Numbered from the stretch's first letter, positions 36,338 to 45,340 are shown. The stretch: 64,000 nucleotides of DNA from Streptococcus mitis (GCF_001281025.1 NZ_CP012646.1:1331001-1395000), one strand, 5' to 3'. A program made the numbers and translations. The notes: generated by a model from the sequence alone, not told the origin.

Positions 36338-37030
36338 TTACAGTTTATCTAAACAATCCAGCAAGTCTTGGTAAGAATGGACTTCGTAAGTCGGTTGGGC
36401 TTGTGTGTGATTTTCGAGGTGATGAGGGTTGTACCAGATAGTGTCAATCCCCGCATTATTACCACCTTGAATGTCGGCAGTTAGGGAATCTCCAATCATC
36501 AGCGTCTTTTCTTTGCTAAAACCTACAATCTGCTGCCCCATTTTTTCATAAAAGAGGGCATCAGGCTTTTGTGTTTGCAACTGTTCAGAGATAAAGACTT
36601 GATTGAAATAAGGTGCTAGACCAGATTGAGCTAAACGCCCTGTCTGAATGGCAGTTATTCCATTTGTCGCAGCATACAAGTCATAATCACGCTCGATGAG
36701 GCTATCTAAAAGTTCATGAGCACCTGAAAAAGTTTGCCCCTGTTGGGCGAGGTAAAATTGGTAACGCTGGGCTAGAAAACTACCGTCTTTTTCCTCTCCA
36801 AAATGAGCAAATAAACAAGAAAAGCGCGTGTTAACCAGCTCTTGTTTACTGATTTTCTTTTGCTCCAAGTCCTTCCAGAGAGCCTTGTTCATAGGAACAT
36901 AATAGTCTTTATAAGCCTGAATATCTGCAACCCCTTCTTCTTTTAGAAGTTGCGTTAAAGCCACATCCTCAGCAGCATCAAAATCAAGCAAGGTGTGGTC
37001 GAGGTCGAAGAGTAGAAATTTGTAGGACAA
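36338..37030 (-). CDS. HAD-superfamily phosphatase, YjjG-like
   Basis: 230-aa HAD hydrolase. Motif I is LLFDLDHTLLDFD near residue 6, motif II Thr is in AATNGITAIQ and motif IV is MIGDSLTADIQGG near 180. YjjG-type enzymes dephosphorylate non-canonical nucleotides, which would fit the neighbouring ung and mutX, but the substrate is inference. I chose a TTG start at 37030 (LSYKFLLFDLD) with AAAGGA 9-10 bases upstream; an ATG at 37066 would add 12 residues. Confidence 0.88.
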   Translation of the reverse strand: MSYKFLLFDLDHTLLDFDAAEDVALTQLLKEEGVADIQAYKDYYVPMNKALWKDLEQKKISKQELVNTRFSCLFAHFGEEKDGSFLAQRYQFYLAQQGQTFSGAHELLDSLIERDYDLYAATNGITAIQTGRLAQSGLAPYFNQVFISEQLQTQKPDALFYEKMGQQIVGFSKEKTLMIGDSLTADIQGGNNAGIDTIWYNPHHLENHTQAQPTYEVHSYQDLLDCLDKL

Positions 37031-37103
37031 TTTGGTGTTTTCCTTTCTAAGATAAACAACTTTCACTTCAGCCAGCTGTTTAATGTAAAAACTTAAAAGT
37101 GGT

Positions 37104-37131
37104 ATAGTATCACAAAGAATAATCGTTCCAA
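37104..37131 (-). promoter_or_regulatory. Promoter for the HAD-ung-mutX-pyrC operon
   Basis: On the - strand TTGGAA (37126-37131), a 16-bp spacer and TACTAT (37104-37109), about 75 bases before the HAD gene start. Confidence 0.55.
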
Positions 37132-37154
37132 TTGATTAACTAATCCATACTATT

Positions 37155-37400
37155 CTAGTCAAGTTTATTTTTATTATAGAAAAATCTTCTATAAATTCGA
37201 GCAATAGTTAAAATACCTACAAATATGACTCCCAAAATAGATAATACTATTTTCAAAAAACTCATTTCAGAGCCTATTACATAGATATGAAAAAGAGGGG
37301 CTAGTCCTACACATAGAGACAATAGATAACTACTAAATCTTATCTCACCAATTCCTGCAAAAAAATGTTTCATTTTAAATATCCCAATTTTACCTTTCAT
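37155..37400 (-). CDS. Small membrane protein of unknown function
   Basis: 81 residues; I do not recognise it. Two hydrophobic segments, YLLSLCVGLAPLFHIYVI (about 26-43) and FLKIVLSILGVIFVGILTI (about 49-67), then a basic tail (RIYRRFFYNKNK). No signal peptide motif. The ribosome site is weak for either ATG (codon 1 or 10). It is the last of four adjacent membrane ORFs on the same strand. Confidence 0.55.
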   Translation of the reverse strand: MKGKIGIFKMKHFFAGIGEIRFSSYLLSLCVGLAPLFHIYVIGSEMSFLKIVLSILGVIFVGILTIARIYRRFFYNKNKLD

Positions 37401-37421
37401 CTTTATAATCCACTAACAAAT

Positions 37422-37634
37422 CTATTGACTTCTCATTTTTTTGAATAATCTTGACAGCAAATTTACTCCACTTAATGCCACTAAAACTTCAATGGGCAAA
37501 AAATAGTAATCCCATATCAAATGAGAAATCAGCAATGTTAGAAATAGTATACAGTCAATATAACTATTCTGAAAATACTCTGTAATTACATAATACAGAT
37601 ATACCACAACCATCAAAATTAAAACAACCATCAT
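37422..37634 (-). CDS. Small membrane protein of unknown function
   Basis: 70 residues, not recognised. Hydrophobic segments are VVLILMVVVYLYYVI (3-17) and YIDCILFLTLLISHLIWDYYF (about 25-45), with a basic C-terminal end (RLFKKMRSQ). It is 30 bases from the upstream small ORF and 21 from the downstream one, so the set may be one transcript. Confidence 0.5.
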   Translation of the reverse strand: MMVVLILMVVVYLYYVITEYFQNSYIDCILFLTLLISHLIWDYYFLPIEVLVALSGVNLLSRLFKKMRSQ

Positions 37635-37664
37635 AATACTATTATCCTGTCCTTCTCACTAACG

Positions 37665-37856
37665 CTATTTCCAAAATTTAATTTTTTTATGACTTAGTAA
37701 CGCAATTCCAATTAGTAATACACCTAATATAAATAAAAGTATTTCCCAAAATTTATTCTCAGTTTTAATAAGAGGAATAAGATACATGCTGACTAATATG
37801 GAACTTGCTCCTATAATAGCAAATATTATTCTGGCTTTATCACTTAGTTGAAACAT
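37665..37856 (-). CDS. Small membrane protein of unknown function
   Basis: 63 residues, not recognised. Hydrophobic segments are IIFAIIGASSILVSMYLI (about 9-26) and ILLFILGVLLIGIALL (about 38-53); the end is basic (SHKKIKFWK). GGGAG lies 7 bases before the ATG, which is the best ribosome site of the three small ORFs. Confidence 0.6.
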   Translation of the reverse strand: MFQLSDKARIIFAIIGASSILVSMYLIPLIKTENKFWEILLFILGVLLIGIALLSHKKIKFWK

Positions 37857-37992
37857 GTTGGGTCTCCCATAAAATAAGCAATTGCTATGTTTACTGTAAC
37901 ATTTATCCCAAAAGAAAGAACTTCGTTTTTATCTCTTCGTCAACTAGATAAGATATCTTTTCTCTACCTGATTTGAAAGAAAAGTATTTATC

Positions 37993-38724
37993 TCACTTCT
38001 TATTTTTAAATAACTCATACTCTTTTTCTCTGATAAAGGGAAGTGAGAAATTAGAAAAAATTAGTAGAATTGAAAACAGATATTCGTCTTTTTGTATCAC
38101 TAAAACATAGCCTAAAAATAAAAAGACAATCAAATCTAGTACAAAAAGAGAAAATATCCTCCTTTTCATTACCTCACTTGTCTTAAAGATTCTGTTTAAT
38201 AGAATCTTTATCGTAGTATCTACACAAATTTTTATCAAAAATATAAGAGCCAATACACGATTATCAACTGTACCATGAAGAATAAATGGAAATATAGTTA
38301 ATATAAAACTAGAAATCTCTAAATATTTTATCCAAGGAGATTGAGACATCTTACTTTTAAACTGACTGATTTTCCTATACTCGCTAGCTAATCTAGTATC
38401 AAAATCTCTACCAATTTTATTAAAGATTAAGAACTCCAGGACAAAAATACTGATTAATACGATATAAGTAGAAACCTTTCCTGGGAAAAATTTATTGATT
38501 AAAATTGGAAAACTCATTAACAGAATCGAGTTTATAGCCAAACAAATGGATACTATTTTATTCTTCACAGAATATATAGGTAACGATACTATTGAGTAGA
38601 GAAATGCTAAAAAAATAAGCAAGAAATACTCTGTGCTGCTAATTAGCGGCGCCCTTAATGATAAAAATAGATAGGCACCCCACACGATGATATGCGCTTT
38701 ACGAATTGACTCTAGATTACTCAT
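37993..38724 (-). CDS. Polytopic membrane protein of unknown function
   Basis: 243 residues with about eight hydrophobic segments, including IIVWGAYLFLSLRAPL, YFLLIFLAFLYSIVSLPIY, STYIVLISIFVLEFLIF and FSLFVLDLIVFLFLGYVLV. A conserved-looking cytoplasmic loop holds RDFDTRLASEYRKISQFK. I recognise no family. CAGGAG precedes its ATG by 9 bases. The region is A+T-rich compared with the neighbouring pyrC and dha genes, so it may be acquired. Confidence 0.7.
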   Translation of the reverse strand: MSNLESIRKAHIIVWGAYLFLSLRAPLISSTEYFLLIFLAFLYSIVSLPIYSVKNKIVSICLAINSILLMSFPILINKFFPGKVSTYIVLISIFVLEFLIFNKIGRDFDTRLASEYRKISQFKSKMSQSPWIKYLEISSFILTIFPFILHGTVDNRVLALIFLIKICVDTTIKILLNRIFKTSEVMKRRIFSLFVLDLIVFLFLGYVLVIQKDEYLFSILLIFSNFSLPFIREKEYELFKNKK

Positions 38725-39261
38725 CTACCTACTCCTGATATGCAAAGAGAATCAATTTTTAGTTCACATTCTCTTTCCAACAAGTCATAAACGTTTCATG
38801 ATATTTCCTTCTTTTACATTAGGTAAAGTTGAAATACATTTTTTGCAAGTGAAAATATAATTGTTATTAAAAATCCCAAAAAGATCTATCCTTCTTCTAG
38901 ACCTAAACCAAGTCAGATTAAAGATACAAATATAATGATAAGGCTTTCTTTTACTTTAGACTACCATAAAACAAGGAATCTTTCAACAAAATTCATTGGT
39001 AAAACACTATCCTATACAATTGACAGCTCAAATCTTTCAGAATAGAACAATCCTAACTATCGAATACCCTAACTTCATAAATATCTATGTAATTATAGAC
39101 CTAGAATTCCTATAAACTAAACGTTTTGGCACTATTCTAAGCCATTGATTGCCTTAAATTTTAATTTTTGAAGAATTCTAAAGCTAGAATAGTCCCATCA
39201 CAATCTGTTTTGAATGATTCACAATTTAGAAACGCTATGATTCCACTCCTTTTATATTAAA
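38725..39261. other. Gene-free A+T-rich region
   Basis: About 540 bases in which I find no ORF with a ribosome site, no repeat and no RNA gene. It separates the membrane-protein cluster from the dha terminator. A remnant of a lost gene is possible but nothing recognisable remains. Confidence 0.5.
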
Positions 39262-39286
39262 AAGGAACTGCCCAAAGCAATCCCTT
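39257..39286 (-). terminator. Terminator of the dhaKLM operon
   Basis: On the - strand AAGGGATTGC (39286-39277) pairs with GCAGTTCCTT (39271-39262), 10 bp with two G-U pairs and a 5-base loop, then TTTTTAAT. Confidence 0.8.
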
Positions 39287-39369
39287 TCTGATTTTGAAAT
39301 TATTTACTTAAAATTTGATAGTTGAGATAATCAATAGCCCACCTATAAAAAGAGTTATAGTAAAATTCC

Positions 39370-39744
39370 TTATTTATTGATTTCAAGCTCCGCCAACTGT
39401 GTTTGAATAACTGACAGTTCTGCACCAGCCTGAAGAAGAGCAGCTGCAGTATAGGCACCTTCTACAATTGGAACCCTGTTGATGATGATACTTTTATCAC
39501 TGAAATCAGCCACCATTTCTAAGTTCATTTTAGCAGAACCTAGGTCAAAAAAGGCTAATAAAGTATCTGCTGGATTTTCGGAAACAACCCTATCTACTTG
39601 ATCAAAACTTGTACCAATTCCTCCATCTTCGATGCCTCCTACATAAGTAATCGGAACATCTTTAGCTACTTCACTAATCAGTTCAACGACACCTTCTGCA
39701 ATGTGTTTGGAATGTGAAACGATAACAAGACCAATACTTCCCAT
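39370..39744 (-). CDS. dhaM: PTS-dependent dihydroxyacetone kinase, phosphoryl donor DhaM
   Basis: 124-aa EIIA-Man-fold protein that carries phosphate from HPr to DhaL-bound ADP. GLVIVSHSKHIAEGV contains the phosphorylated His near residue 11, and AFFDLGSAKMNLEM is typical. It is the single-domain form, without the fused HPr and EI-like domains of E. coli DhaM, so it must depend on HPr from ptsH at 47917. Its start overlaps the dhaL stop by one base. Confidence 0.95.
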   Translation of the reverse strand: MGSIGLVIVSHSKHIAEGVVELISEVAKDVPITYVGGIEDGGIGTSFDQVDRVVSENPADTLLAFFDLGSAKMNLEMVADFSDKSIIINRVPIVEGAYTAAALLQAGAELSVIQTQLAELEINK

Positions 39745-40319
39745 TAAACCACCCCAGTTTCTAAAAGAGCAGTAAAGAGTAATCCTGATGAGAATGATCC
39801 AGGATCAATATGTCCAAGAGAACGTTCTCCTACATAAGATGCCCTTCCTTTAGTTGCAAGTAAATCTTTGGTAGCATTCACTACCTGATCAATAACCTCT
39901 TGAGTCAATTGGCCAGCAGACAAAGCAGCAATAACAGGAGTCCAAACATCAACCATTGTCTTTTCTCCAACTTCTGCTTTCCCACGTTTGACAATCATAT
40001 CCAAACCACTTTGTAAAATTTCCTCTATTTTCGAATTTGAATCAGACTTGGCCATGCCCATAAAAGCAGAGCCATACAAGGGACCAGAAGCACCACCTAC
40101 CTTACTCAGTAGTTGCATTGAGACAAGTTTAAAAACATCACTGCTGGTCTCAAATTGCTTTCCTTCTAAGTTTTCCATAACTGCAGCCATGCCACGCGCC
40201 ATATTTCCACCGTGGTCTCCATCTCCTATAGGGGTGTCTAGCTCACTAAGATAATCTTTCTGTTCTTGAATCTTTTTATTAAAAAGCTTCATCCATTCAA
40301 GAGCTTGTTCAACATTCAT
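39744..40319 (-). CDS. dhaL: Dihydroxyacetone kinase ADP-binding subunit DhaL
   Basis: 191-aa subunit holding ADP permanently as phosphate relay. IGDGDHGGNMARGM near residue 31 supplies the Asp residues that bind Mg-ADP; GGASGPLYGSAFMG near 78 and the DPGSFSSG stretch are conserved. It lies 21 bases after dhaK and overlaps dhaM by one base. The operon order K-L-M is standard. Confidence 0.95.
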   Translation of the reverse strand: MNVEQALEWMKLFNKKIQEQKDYLSELDTPIGDGDHGGNMARGMAAVMENLEGKQFETSSDVFKLVSMQLLSKVGGASGPLYGSAFMGMAKSDSNSKIEEILQSGLDMIVKRGKAEVGEKTMVDVWTPVIAALSAGQLTQEVIDQVVNATKDLLATKGRASYVGERSLGHIDPGSFSSGLLFTALLETGVV

Positions 40320-40340
40320 GAAACATTTCCTCCTTGAGTC

Positions 40341-41330
40341 TTACCAAGCTGGTGTAGTAACAGGTGCATTTAGAGCATCTAACCATTCATCATCTGCCAA
40401 TCGAATTAATGTTAATGATAATCCAGCCATATCAATTGATGTCATATAGTTTCCAATTTTCTTAAACGCCAACTCAACACCTTTTTCATGGAGTAATTTA
40501 GCCACATCATTTGCAAATACATATTGCTCCATAAGAGGAGTGCTTCCTAAACCATTAATGAGAAGGCCATAGCGTTCTCCAGCTTTAAGTTGGAAACCTT
40601 CAGATAATTTTTCAACCAATTCTGAAGCCAATTGTGCTGAAGGTTGCATTTTCTCTTTCTTATATCCCGGTTCACCGTGGATACCAACTCCATATTCAAA
40701 TTCATCATCTTCTAGAACAAAACCTGGTTTCCCAACCTCAGGAACGGTTGCTCCAGACAAGGCTAGCCCAATTGTTTTAATTTCTAAGACAAGTTTGTCG
40801 GCCAAGTCCTTCATTTCAGCTAATGTTTTACCAGAACGAGCTGCAGCACCCAAAATTTTATGGACTAATATAGTACCTGCGACACCTCGACGCCCTTGGG
40901 TATAGAGACTATTTTCAACAGCGATATCATCATCAACCACAACGCTTGCTACATCAATGCCTTCCATTTCGGCAAGTTCTTGTGCAATTTCAAAGTTCAT
41001 AATGTCACCAGAATAGTTCTTGATGACCATGAAAACTCCAGCACCTTCATCAGCCGCCTTAATGGCTTCTAAAATTTGGTCCGGAGTAGGTGAAGTGAAG
41101 ACTGCTCCACAAATGGCAGCAGACAACATTCCATCTCCTACAAATCCAGCATGACTTGGTTCATGTCCTGAACCTCCACCTGAAATGAGTCCAACTTTTC
41201 CTGTCTTTTCTGCCTTTCTAACGATGACATCAAAACCATCTAAGCGTTCTACCAAGTCATCATGCATGAATGACAATCCCTGCAACATTTCATCAACAAC
41301 TTGTGTCGGTTCATTTATAATTTTTTTCAT
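40341..41330 (-). CDS. dhaK: Dihydroxyacetone kinase substrate-binding subunit DhaK
   Basis: 329-aa subunit that binds dihydroxyacetone covalently through a His and receives phosphate from DhaL. LISGGGSGHEPSHAGF near residue 50 and GVGIHGEPGY near 220 (hemiaminal His) are intact. It begins 153 bases from the divergent activator gene dhaS, with an operator-like site between. Together DhaKLM feed dihydroxyacetone phosphate into glycolysis. Confidence 0.96.
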   Translation of the reverse strand: MKKIINEPTQVVDEMLQGLSFMHDDLVERLDGFDVIVRKAEKTGKVGLISGGGSGHEPSHAGFVGDGMLSAAICGAVFTSPTPDQILEAIKAADEGAGVFMVIKNYSGDIMNFEIAQELAEMEGIDVASVVVDDDIAVENSLYTQGRRGVAGTILVHKILGAAARSGKTLAEMKDLADKLVLEIKTIGLALSGATVPEVGKPGFVLEDDEFEYGVGIHGEPGYKKEKMQPSAQLASELVEKLSEGFQLKAGERYGLLINGLGSTPLMEQYVFANDVAKLLHEKGVELAFKKIGNYMTSIDMAGLSLTLIRLADDEWLDALNAPVTTPAW

Positions 41331-41369
41331 GAGAAACTCCTTTCGGCATGTACCTTTGTTTTCGCTTTC

Positions 41370-41421
41370 ATTATATATTTTTTATCGCTGGATGATAAGG
41401 GACAGATTCTATTATTTGTCC
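41370..41421 (-). promoter_or_regulatory. dhaKLM promoter with DhaS operator-like site
   Basis: On the - strand a weak TTATCA (41393-41398), 17-bp spacer and TATAAT (41370-41375). Just upstream, GGACAGAT-N6-ATTTGTCC (41400-41421) closely matches the inverted repeat I recall for the Lactococcus DhaS site (GGACACAT-N6-ATTTGTCC). The weak -35 and upstream site fit activation by DhaS-DhaQ. Confidence 0.75.
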
Positions 41422-41483
41422 CCTTTTAAACCCGTTTAAAACATTTTTTTGGTAAAATGAAGTAAGTAAAAGAAAGGTTTCCT

Positions 41484-42014
41484 ATGGCATCATCATTTAT
41501 TACAAAAAAACGGATTGCCAAGGCATTTAGAGACCTATTAGCTACTAGAGAATTTGACAAAATCTCCATTGTAGATATCATGGAATCAGCTGGCATTCGT
41601 AGACAGACCTTTTATAATCACTTTCTTGACAAATATGAACTGCTAGACTGGATATTTGAAAATGACTTAACCGAGTATATCACCAATAACTTGGACTTCA
41701 TTTCAGGCCAAAAACTATTACAAGAATTATTTCTTTATTTCGAACAAGAGCGTGACTTTTATATTCAACTTTTTGATATTCAAGGACAAAATAACTTCTA
41801 TGACCACTTTATCAGCTACTGTCGCTTGCTTGTATCAAAAATTTTAAGAGAATACGGTCAGATTGATATCGATTCATCTGCTTATACTTGTTTTTTGTTA
41901 GACTATCATTCACATGCTCTAGCAGAAATCGTGAAGGCTTACGTCAATAAAAAAAGTCCAGTTCCACAACCAGACTTTCTAATCATGACAATTATTGGAA
42001 AGAGACCACAATGA
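41484..42014 (+). CDS. dhaS: TetR-like activator DhaS
   Basis: 176-aa regulator of the TetR-like DhaS group. The N-terminal helix-turn-helix covers IAKAFRDLLATREFDKISIVDIMESAG-type sequence in residues 9-35, then RRQTFYNHF. In Lactococcus, DhaS activates dhaKLM when bound to DhaQ with dihydroxyacetone. It is divergent from dhaK, and dhaQ overlaps its end by four bases. The split HTH above is described, not quoted in full. Confidence 0.92.
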   Translation: MASSFITKKRIAKAFRDLLATREFDKISIVDIMESAGIRRQTFYNHFLDKYELLDWIFENDLTEYITNNLDFISGQKLLQELFLYFEQERDFYIQLFDIQGQNNFYDHFISYCRLLVSKILREYGQIDIDSSAYTCFLLDYHSHALAEIVKAYVNKKSPVPQPDFLIMTIIGKRPQ

Positions 42015-43000
42015 CATTTATTTCAAATCATAAACAGAAAATTATTTCAAGTTACATTTCGGCAACTGTCAGCAGTCATCCTGAATTAGAAAAACACCCT
42101 ACCTTACCATTAGTCTATCAAAAAAATCGCAATCCTCATCAGGTTCCAATATTGTCGGGTGGAGGTTCCGGTCACGAACCTGCGCATATTGGATATGTGG
42201 GAGAAGGAATGCTTACCGCTGCTATCTATGGCCAATTATTTACTCCTCCTACAAGAACTGAAATCTTAGAGTCCATTCGTTTTTTAAACAATGGTCACGG
42301 TGTCTTCATCATTGTAAAAAATTTCGAAGCAGACATCAAAGAATTTAGCTCAGCCATTAACACTGCTAGAAAAGAAGGAATTAAGGTCGGCTATAGTCTA
42401 GCACACGACGATATTTCTATTGAACCTCACAATAGATTTCAAATTAGAGGAAGAGGGCTTGCAGGGACAATCTTACTTCATAAAATCCTAGGATTTGCAT
42501 CTCAAAATGGTGCCGACATAGAACAACTAACCGATTTAGGTCATCAGCTTGCTCCCGAAATCGCAACAATTGGCTTTGCAACGAAATCTGCTAGTCTCCC
42601 CCAAGCTACCCGTCCACTATTTAACTTAGAAGAAGGAAATATTTCTTATGGTATTGGGATACATGGAGAAGAAGGCTATCGTATCGTCCCATTCCAATCA
42701 TCGGAAATTCTTGCAAATGAAATTATAAGTAAATTAAGATTGCACTATCATTGGAAAAAAGGAGATCAATTCATATTACTTATAAATAATCTAGGTACTA
42801 GTACCAACCTAGAAATGGGCATATTTGTCAATGATCTCCTTCAACTCTTAGAAATTGAAGGAGTCACTATTACCTTTATAAAATCAGGAACATTTATGAC
42901 CAGTCTAGATATGGCAGGTATATCCGTAACTCTTTGCCCTGTAAAAAATAAGCAATGGCTAGAAGCCCTCAATGCTACAACGACAGCTTTTGCATGGTAA
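42011..43000 (+). CDS. dhaQ: DhaK paralogue DhaQ, co-activator of DhaS
   Basis: 329-aa protein that looks like DhaK (LSGGGSGHEPAHIGYV, GIGIHGEEGY) and keeps the His used to bind dihydroxyacetone, but differs from the enzyme in many other places. In Lactococcus the equivalent protein senses dihydroxyacetone and activates DhaS rather than acting as a kinase subunit. Coupling to dhaS supports that role. A second enzyme subunit is the alternative, judged less likely. Confidence 0.9.
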   Translation: MTFISNHKQKIISSYISATVSSHPELEKHPTLPLVYQKNRNPHQVPILSGGGSGHEPAHIGYVGEGMLTAAIYGQLFTPPTRTEILESIRFLNNGHGVFIIVKNFEADIKEFSSAINTARKEGIKVGYSLAHDDISIEPHNRFQIRGRGLAGTILLHKILGFASQNGADIEQLTDLGHQLAPEIATIGFATKSASLPQATRPLFNLEEGNISYGIGIHGEEGYRIVPFQSSEILANEIISKLRLHYHWKKGDQFILLINNLGTSTNLEMGIFVNDLLQLLEIEGVTITFIKSGTFMTSLDMAGISVTLCPVKNKQWLEALNATTTAFAW

Positions 43001-43016
43001 TTTGCTTGTATAACTC

Positions 43017-43045
43017 AAAAGGGCTACATCACTTGATAGCCTTTT
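43017..43045 (+). terminator. Terminator of dhaSQ
   Basis: AAAAGGGCTA (43017-43026) pairs with TAGCCTTTT (43037-43045) with one bulged G; GCTTTTATC follows. Confidence 0.7.
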
Positions 43046-43123
43046 GCTTTTATCTTACGTTTAAAAGAACTCATTCTTGCCATTTCAAATAGTCCATCTA
43101 TACCTTACAATTCTTCTATCAAA

Positions 43124-43156
43124 AAACTGGCTGTTCCTCAACAACCAGTTTCTTCA
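43124..43156 (-). terminator. Terminator after the truncated membrane ORF
   Basis: On the - strand AAACTGGTTGTT pairs with AACAGCCAGTTT through one T-G pair around GAGG, followed by TTTGATAG. Confidence 0.65.
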
Positions 43157-43159
43157 TTT

Positions 43160-43525
43160 TTAAACTAATTTCTTACTGTTCCTCTTCTGAAGGGAAAGCG
43201 ATGCTATAGCCAAAATAGTAAAGGCTAGACCAACATACCAGTAGGGTTGATCTAGTGTCGTTGAACGACCTGATAGGTGGACGATTCCACGAAAGAGCAT
43301 TCCTGCTGTTAGTACTGCAACTGCCGAGTTCCACAAGTTTAGACTGAGTCGCCCTAAGTTTGGGATGGTTTTCAACAATAATACCAGAATGATACCCCCT
43401 ACTAGAGGAACCACAAAGAGATAGTGCATATGAAGGGAGCTCTCCCCAAAACTAAAGGACTCGTAGATACGGCTAAATGCTAAAAAGAAAATAGTGAGTA
43501 GACTATAGAAATATAGGGGACTACA
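43160..43525 (-). pseudogene. 5'-truncated membrane protein gene
   Basis: An ATG at 43429 would give 89 residues with about three hydrophobic segments (LFVVPLVGGIILVLLL, SAVAVLTAGMLF, YVGLAFTILAIASL). The frame stays open upstream to a stop at 43526 and encodes another hydrophobic segment (SPLYFYSLLTIFFLAFSRIY) but has no ATG, GTG or TTG there. The frame ends at the adhesin terminator, so the true N terminus appears to have been lost. The family is not recognised. The 89-aa product could still be made from 43429, with GGGGAG about 11 bases upstream. Confidence 0.5.
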
Positions 43526-43528
43526 CTA

Positions 43529-43558
43529 AAAAGCCATCCAATTTGGATGACTTTTTTT
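43529..43558 (-). terminator. Terminator of the LPXTG surface protein gene
   Basis: On the - strand AAGTCATCC pairs with GGATGGCTT (one G-U pair) around AAATT; TTTTAGTG follows. It starts 12 bases after the stop codon. Confidence 0.8.
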
Positions 43559-43570
43559 AAAACTATTTAC

Positions 43571-45340
43571 TTAGTTCTCTGATTTTTTACTTTTTTTGAA
43601 AAGTGAAATACCAAAGATTCCAGCTAAAATAGCAAGAAGATTCATAGTTAATGGCGAATCAGAAGTTCCTGTATTTGGTAACTGAGCTTTTTCTGGATCT
43701 GATTTTTGCTCAGTAGATTGAACATTTTCTGGTTGAACAGGTTTTGGAGCTGGCTCTGGATTCGGTATTGGTTTTGGATCCGGAGTTGGCTCTGGATTTG
43801 GTGTTGGCTCTGGATCTGGTGTTGGTTTTGGATCTGGTGTTGGTTTTGGATCCGGACTTGGTTTTGGATCCGGAGTTGGTTTTGGATCCGGAGTTGGTTT
43901 TGGATCCGGAGTTGGTTTTGGATCCGGAGTTGGCTCTGGATCTGGTGTTGGTTTTGGATCTGGTTCTTTCTCATACTCATAGATAACATGAGTTGTACCT
44001 TCTTTTAACTGACCTGTTTCAGGTGCAGATGTTGAAGAAACACCAACTAGATTGTATTTTTTACCATCTACAGTGATAGAAGACGGACGCTCATCTGCAT
44101 TTTCAGCAGCATTATAAGTCACAAGATTTCCATCAGATCCATAAATAGAAGTTAATGGTGTGTCTTTATAAGTCTCCTTAATAGATTGATTTGTTCCTTT
44201 AATCACATAATCCACCACTACATCTCCATAATGAAGCGTAGAAACATCCTGATCAGCCATATCTTCAAATTCTGAAGCATAATATTTAACAGAAGGATTG
44301 TATTTCGAGTTAAAAATTTTAACATAATTAAAGAAGGTCTCAGGATTAATATTAACATCATGAGGAATAGTTTTCCAATCACCGTTATTAGGTGTGATAT
44401 GAGTATTTTGGTTTGAAACTGACCTAATTAGATGATTATTCTGAACATAAGTATCATCTACTAAGCTTGGATTAGCTAGAGCACCATAAGTGTTTTTTCC
44501 ATTACTGTCTTGATAATATGGGGGATGTTGAAGATAATCTTCTAGATTTTGGCAACCTTCTTCATATGAACCAAGCGTACCTTCTTGAGAACATTTCCAA
44601 CCAAATCTAGCGTCAATTGGTAAGTACTTGATCTTCTTAGCTTCCTCCAAGGGTACGGTCACAGATATACGAAAAGCATTTGATCTCAATGTTTTTGAAC
44701 TAACAGCATATATATTAACTTTATCATTGAAAGATTCACGTTCACTGTCATAATAATCATTCATATTAACAATGGAAGGTTTCTTACCAGCCGCTAGTTC
44801 TTCTGCAGTTGGAACAATCTCCTTTCCATCAGTTGATTCCATATCTTTATTATACGAAAACTCTTTCATAGGAACATTGACATCTACAGGATTTTCATTA
44901 GCATCACGTGTTCCAATCAAAGTGAAATCAACTTTAGAACCAACTATTTCTGGTATACGAACACGAACGCCTTGGACTGTTTCGCCATGATAATTTGTGT
45001 GCAGTCCTTTAAAGGCTACGGTGTAATTGTAGACGACACTTTTACCATCTTCACTAAAATGTGCTGGAAGTCCTTCAACATTGACATAACCGCCTTCATC
45101 AATGATATTGCTACCATCTGGTTCGTCTGATTTTCGTGATGTGTCACTAGTAGGGTCTGGTGCAACCCTATTGTCTACTGAAGAAGTGTTCTCAGCATCA
45201 GTTGAATTAGTAATACCTAGTGTCTCTGAAACATTTGCTGGTTCGCTATTAATTCCTTCAGCTTGAACTACTGACTGAGAAACTAAATTTAGAGCAAAGA
45301 CAGACATTGTAATGATGCCAAACTTAGTAAGTTTTTTCAT
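43571..45340 (-). CDS. LPXTG cell-wall-anchored surface protein with PDPKP repeats
   Basis: 589-aa secreted protein. Signal peptide about 1-27 ([20 protein letters not shown], cleavage near VQAEG); a Ser/Thr/Asp-rich start; an unrecognised region 85-390 with one Cys pair (KCSQEG and EEGCQN) that could form a disulfide; a MucBP-like segment about 395-470 ([26 protein letters not shown]); a wall-spanning [12 protein letters not shown] repeat about 470-535; LPNTG at 554-558, a hydrophobic stretch and basic tail for sortase A. Probably an adhesin; ligand unknown. It has its own promoter and terminator. Confidence 0.92.
   Translation of the reverse strand: MKKLTKFGIITMSVFALNLVSQSVVQAEGINSEPANVSETLGITNSTDAENTSSVDNRVAPDPTSDTSRKSDEPDGSNIIDEGGYVNVEGLPAHFSEDGKSVVYNYTVAFKGLHTNYHGETVQGVRVRIPEIVGSKVDFTLIGTRDANENPVDVNVPMKEFSYNKDMESTDGKEIVPTAEELAAGKKPSIVNMNDYYDSERESFNDKVNIYAVSSKTLRSNAFRISVTVPLEEAKKIKYLPIDARFGWKCSQEGTLGSYEEGCQNLEDYLQHPPYYQDSNGKNTYGALANPSLVDDTYVQNNHLIRSVSNQNTHITPNNGDWKTIPHDVNINPETFFNYVKIFNSKYNPSVKYYASEFEDMADQDVSTLHYGDVVVDYVIKGTNQSIKETYKDTPLTSIYGSDGNLVTYNAAENADERPSSITVDGKKYNLVGVSSTSAPETGQLKEGTTHVIYEYEKEPDPKPTPDPEPTPDPKPTPDPKPTPDPKPTPDPKPSPDPKPTPDPKPTPDPEPTPNPEPTPDPKPIPNPEPAPKPVQPENVQSTEQKSDPEKAQLPNTGTSDSPLTMNLLAILAGIFGISLFKKSKKSEN
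43750..43970 (-). repeat. Short tandem repeat encoding [12 protein letters not shown]
   Basis: A degenerate 18-base unit (two related variants built on GGATCCGGAGTTGG and GGATCTGGTGTTGG on the + strand) repeated about a dozen times. It encodes the proline-rich wall spacer of the LPXTG protein and is likely to vary in number between strains. Confidence 0.8.

Noticed and set aside
38725..39261. Decayed gene or RNA in the long gap before the dha terminator
   Set aside because: No frame, motif or stable fold could be supported by eye.
43744..43986. Forward-strand frames of 80-100 residues with Leu/Val/Asp or Trp repeats
   Set aside because: They are antisense to the PDPKP repeat of the LPXTG gene; the 18-base repeat keeps several frames open. 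No ribosome site.
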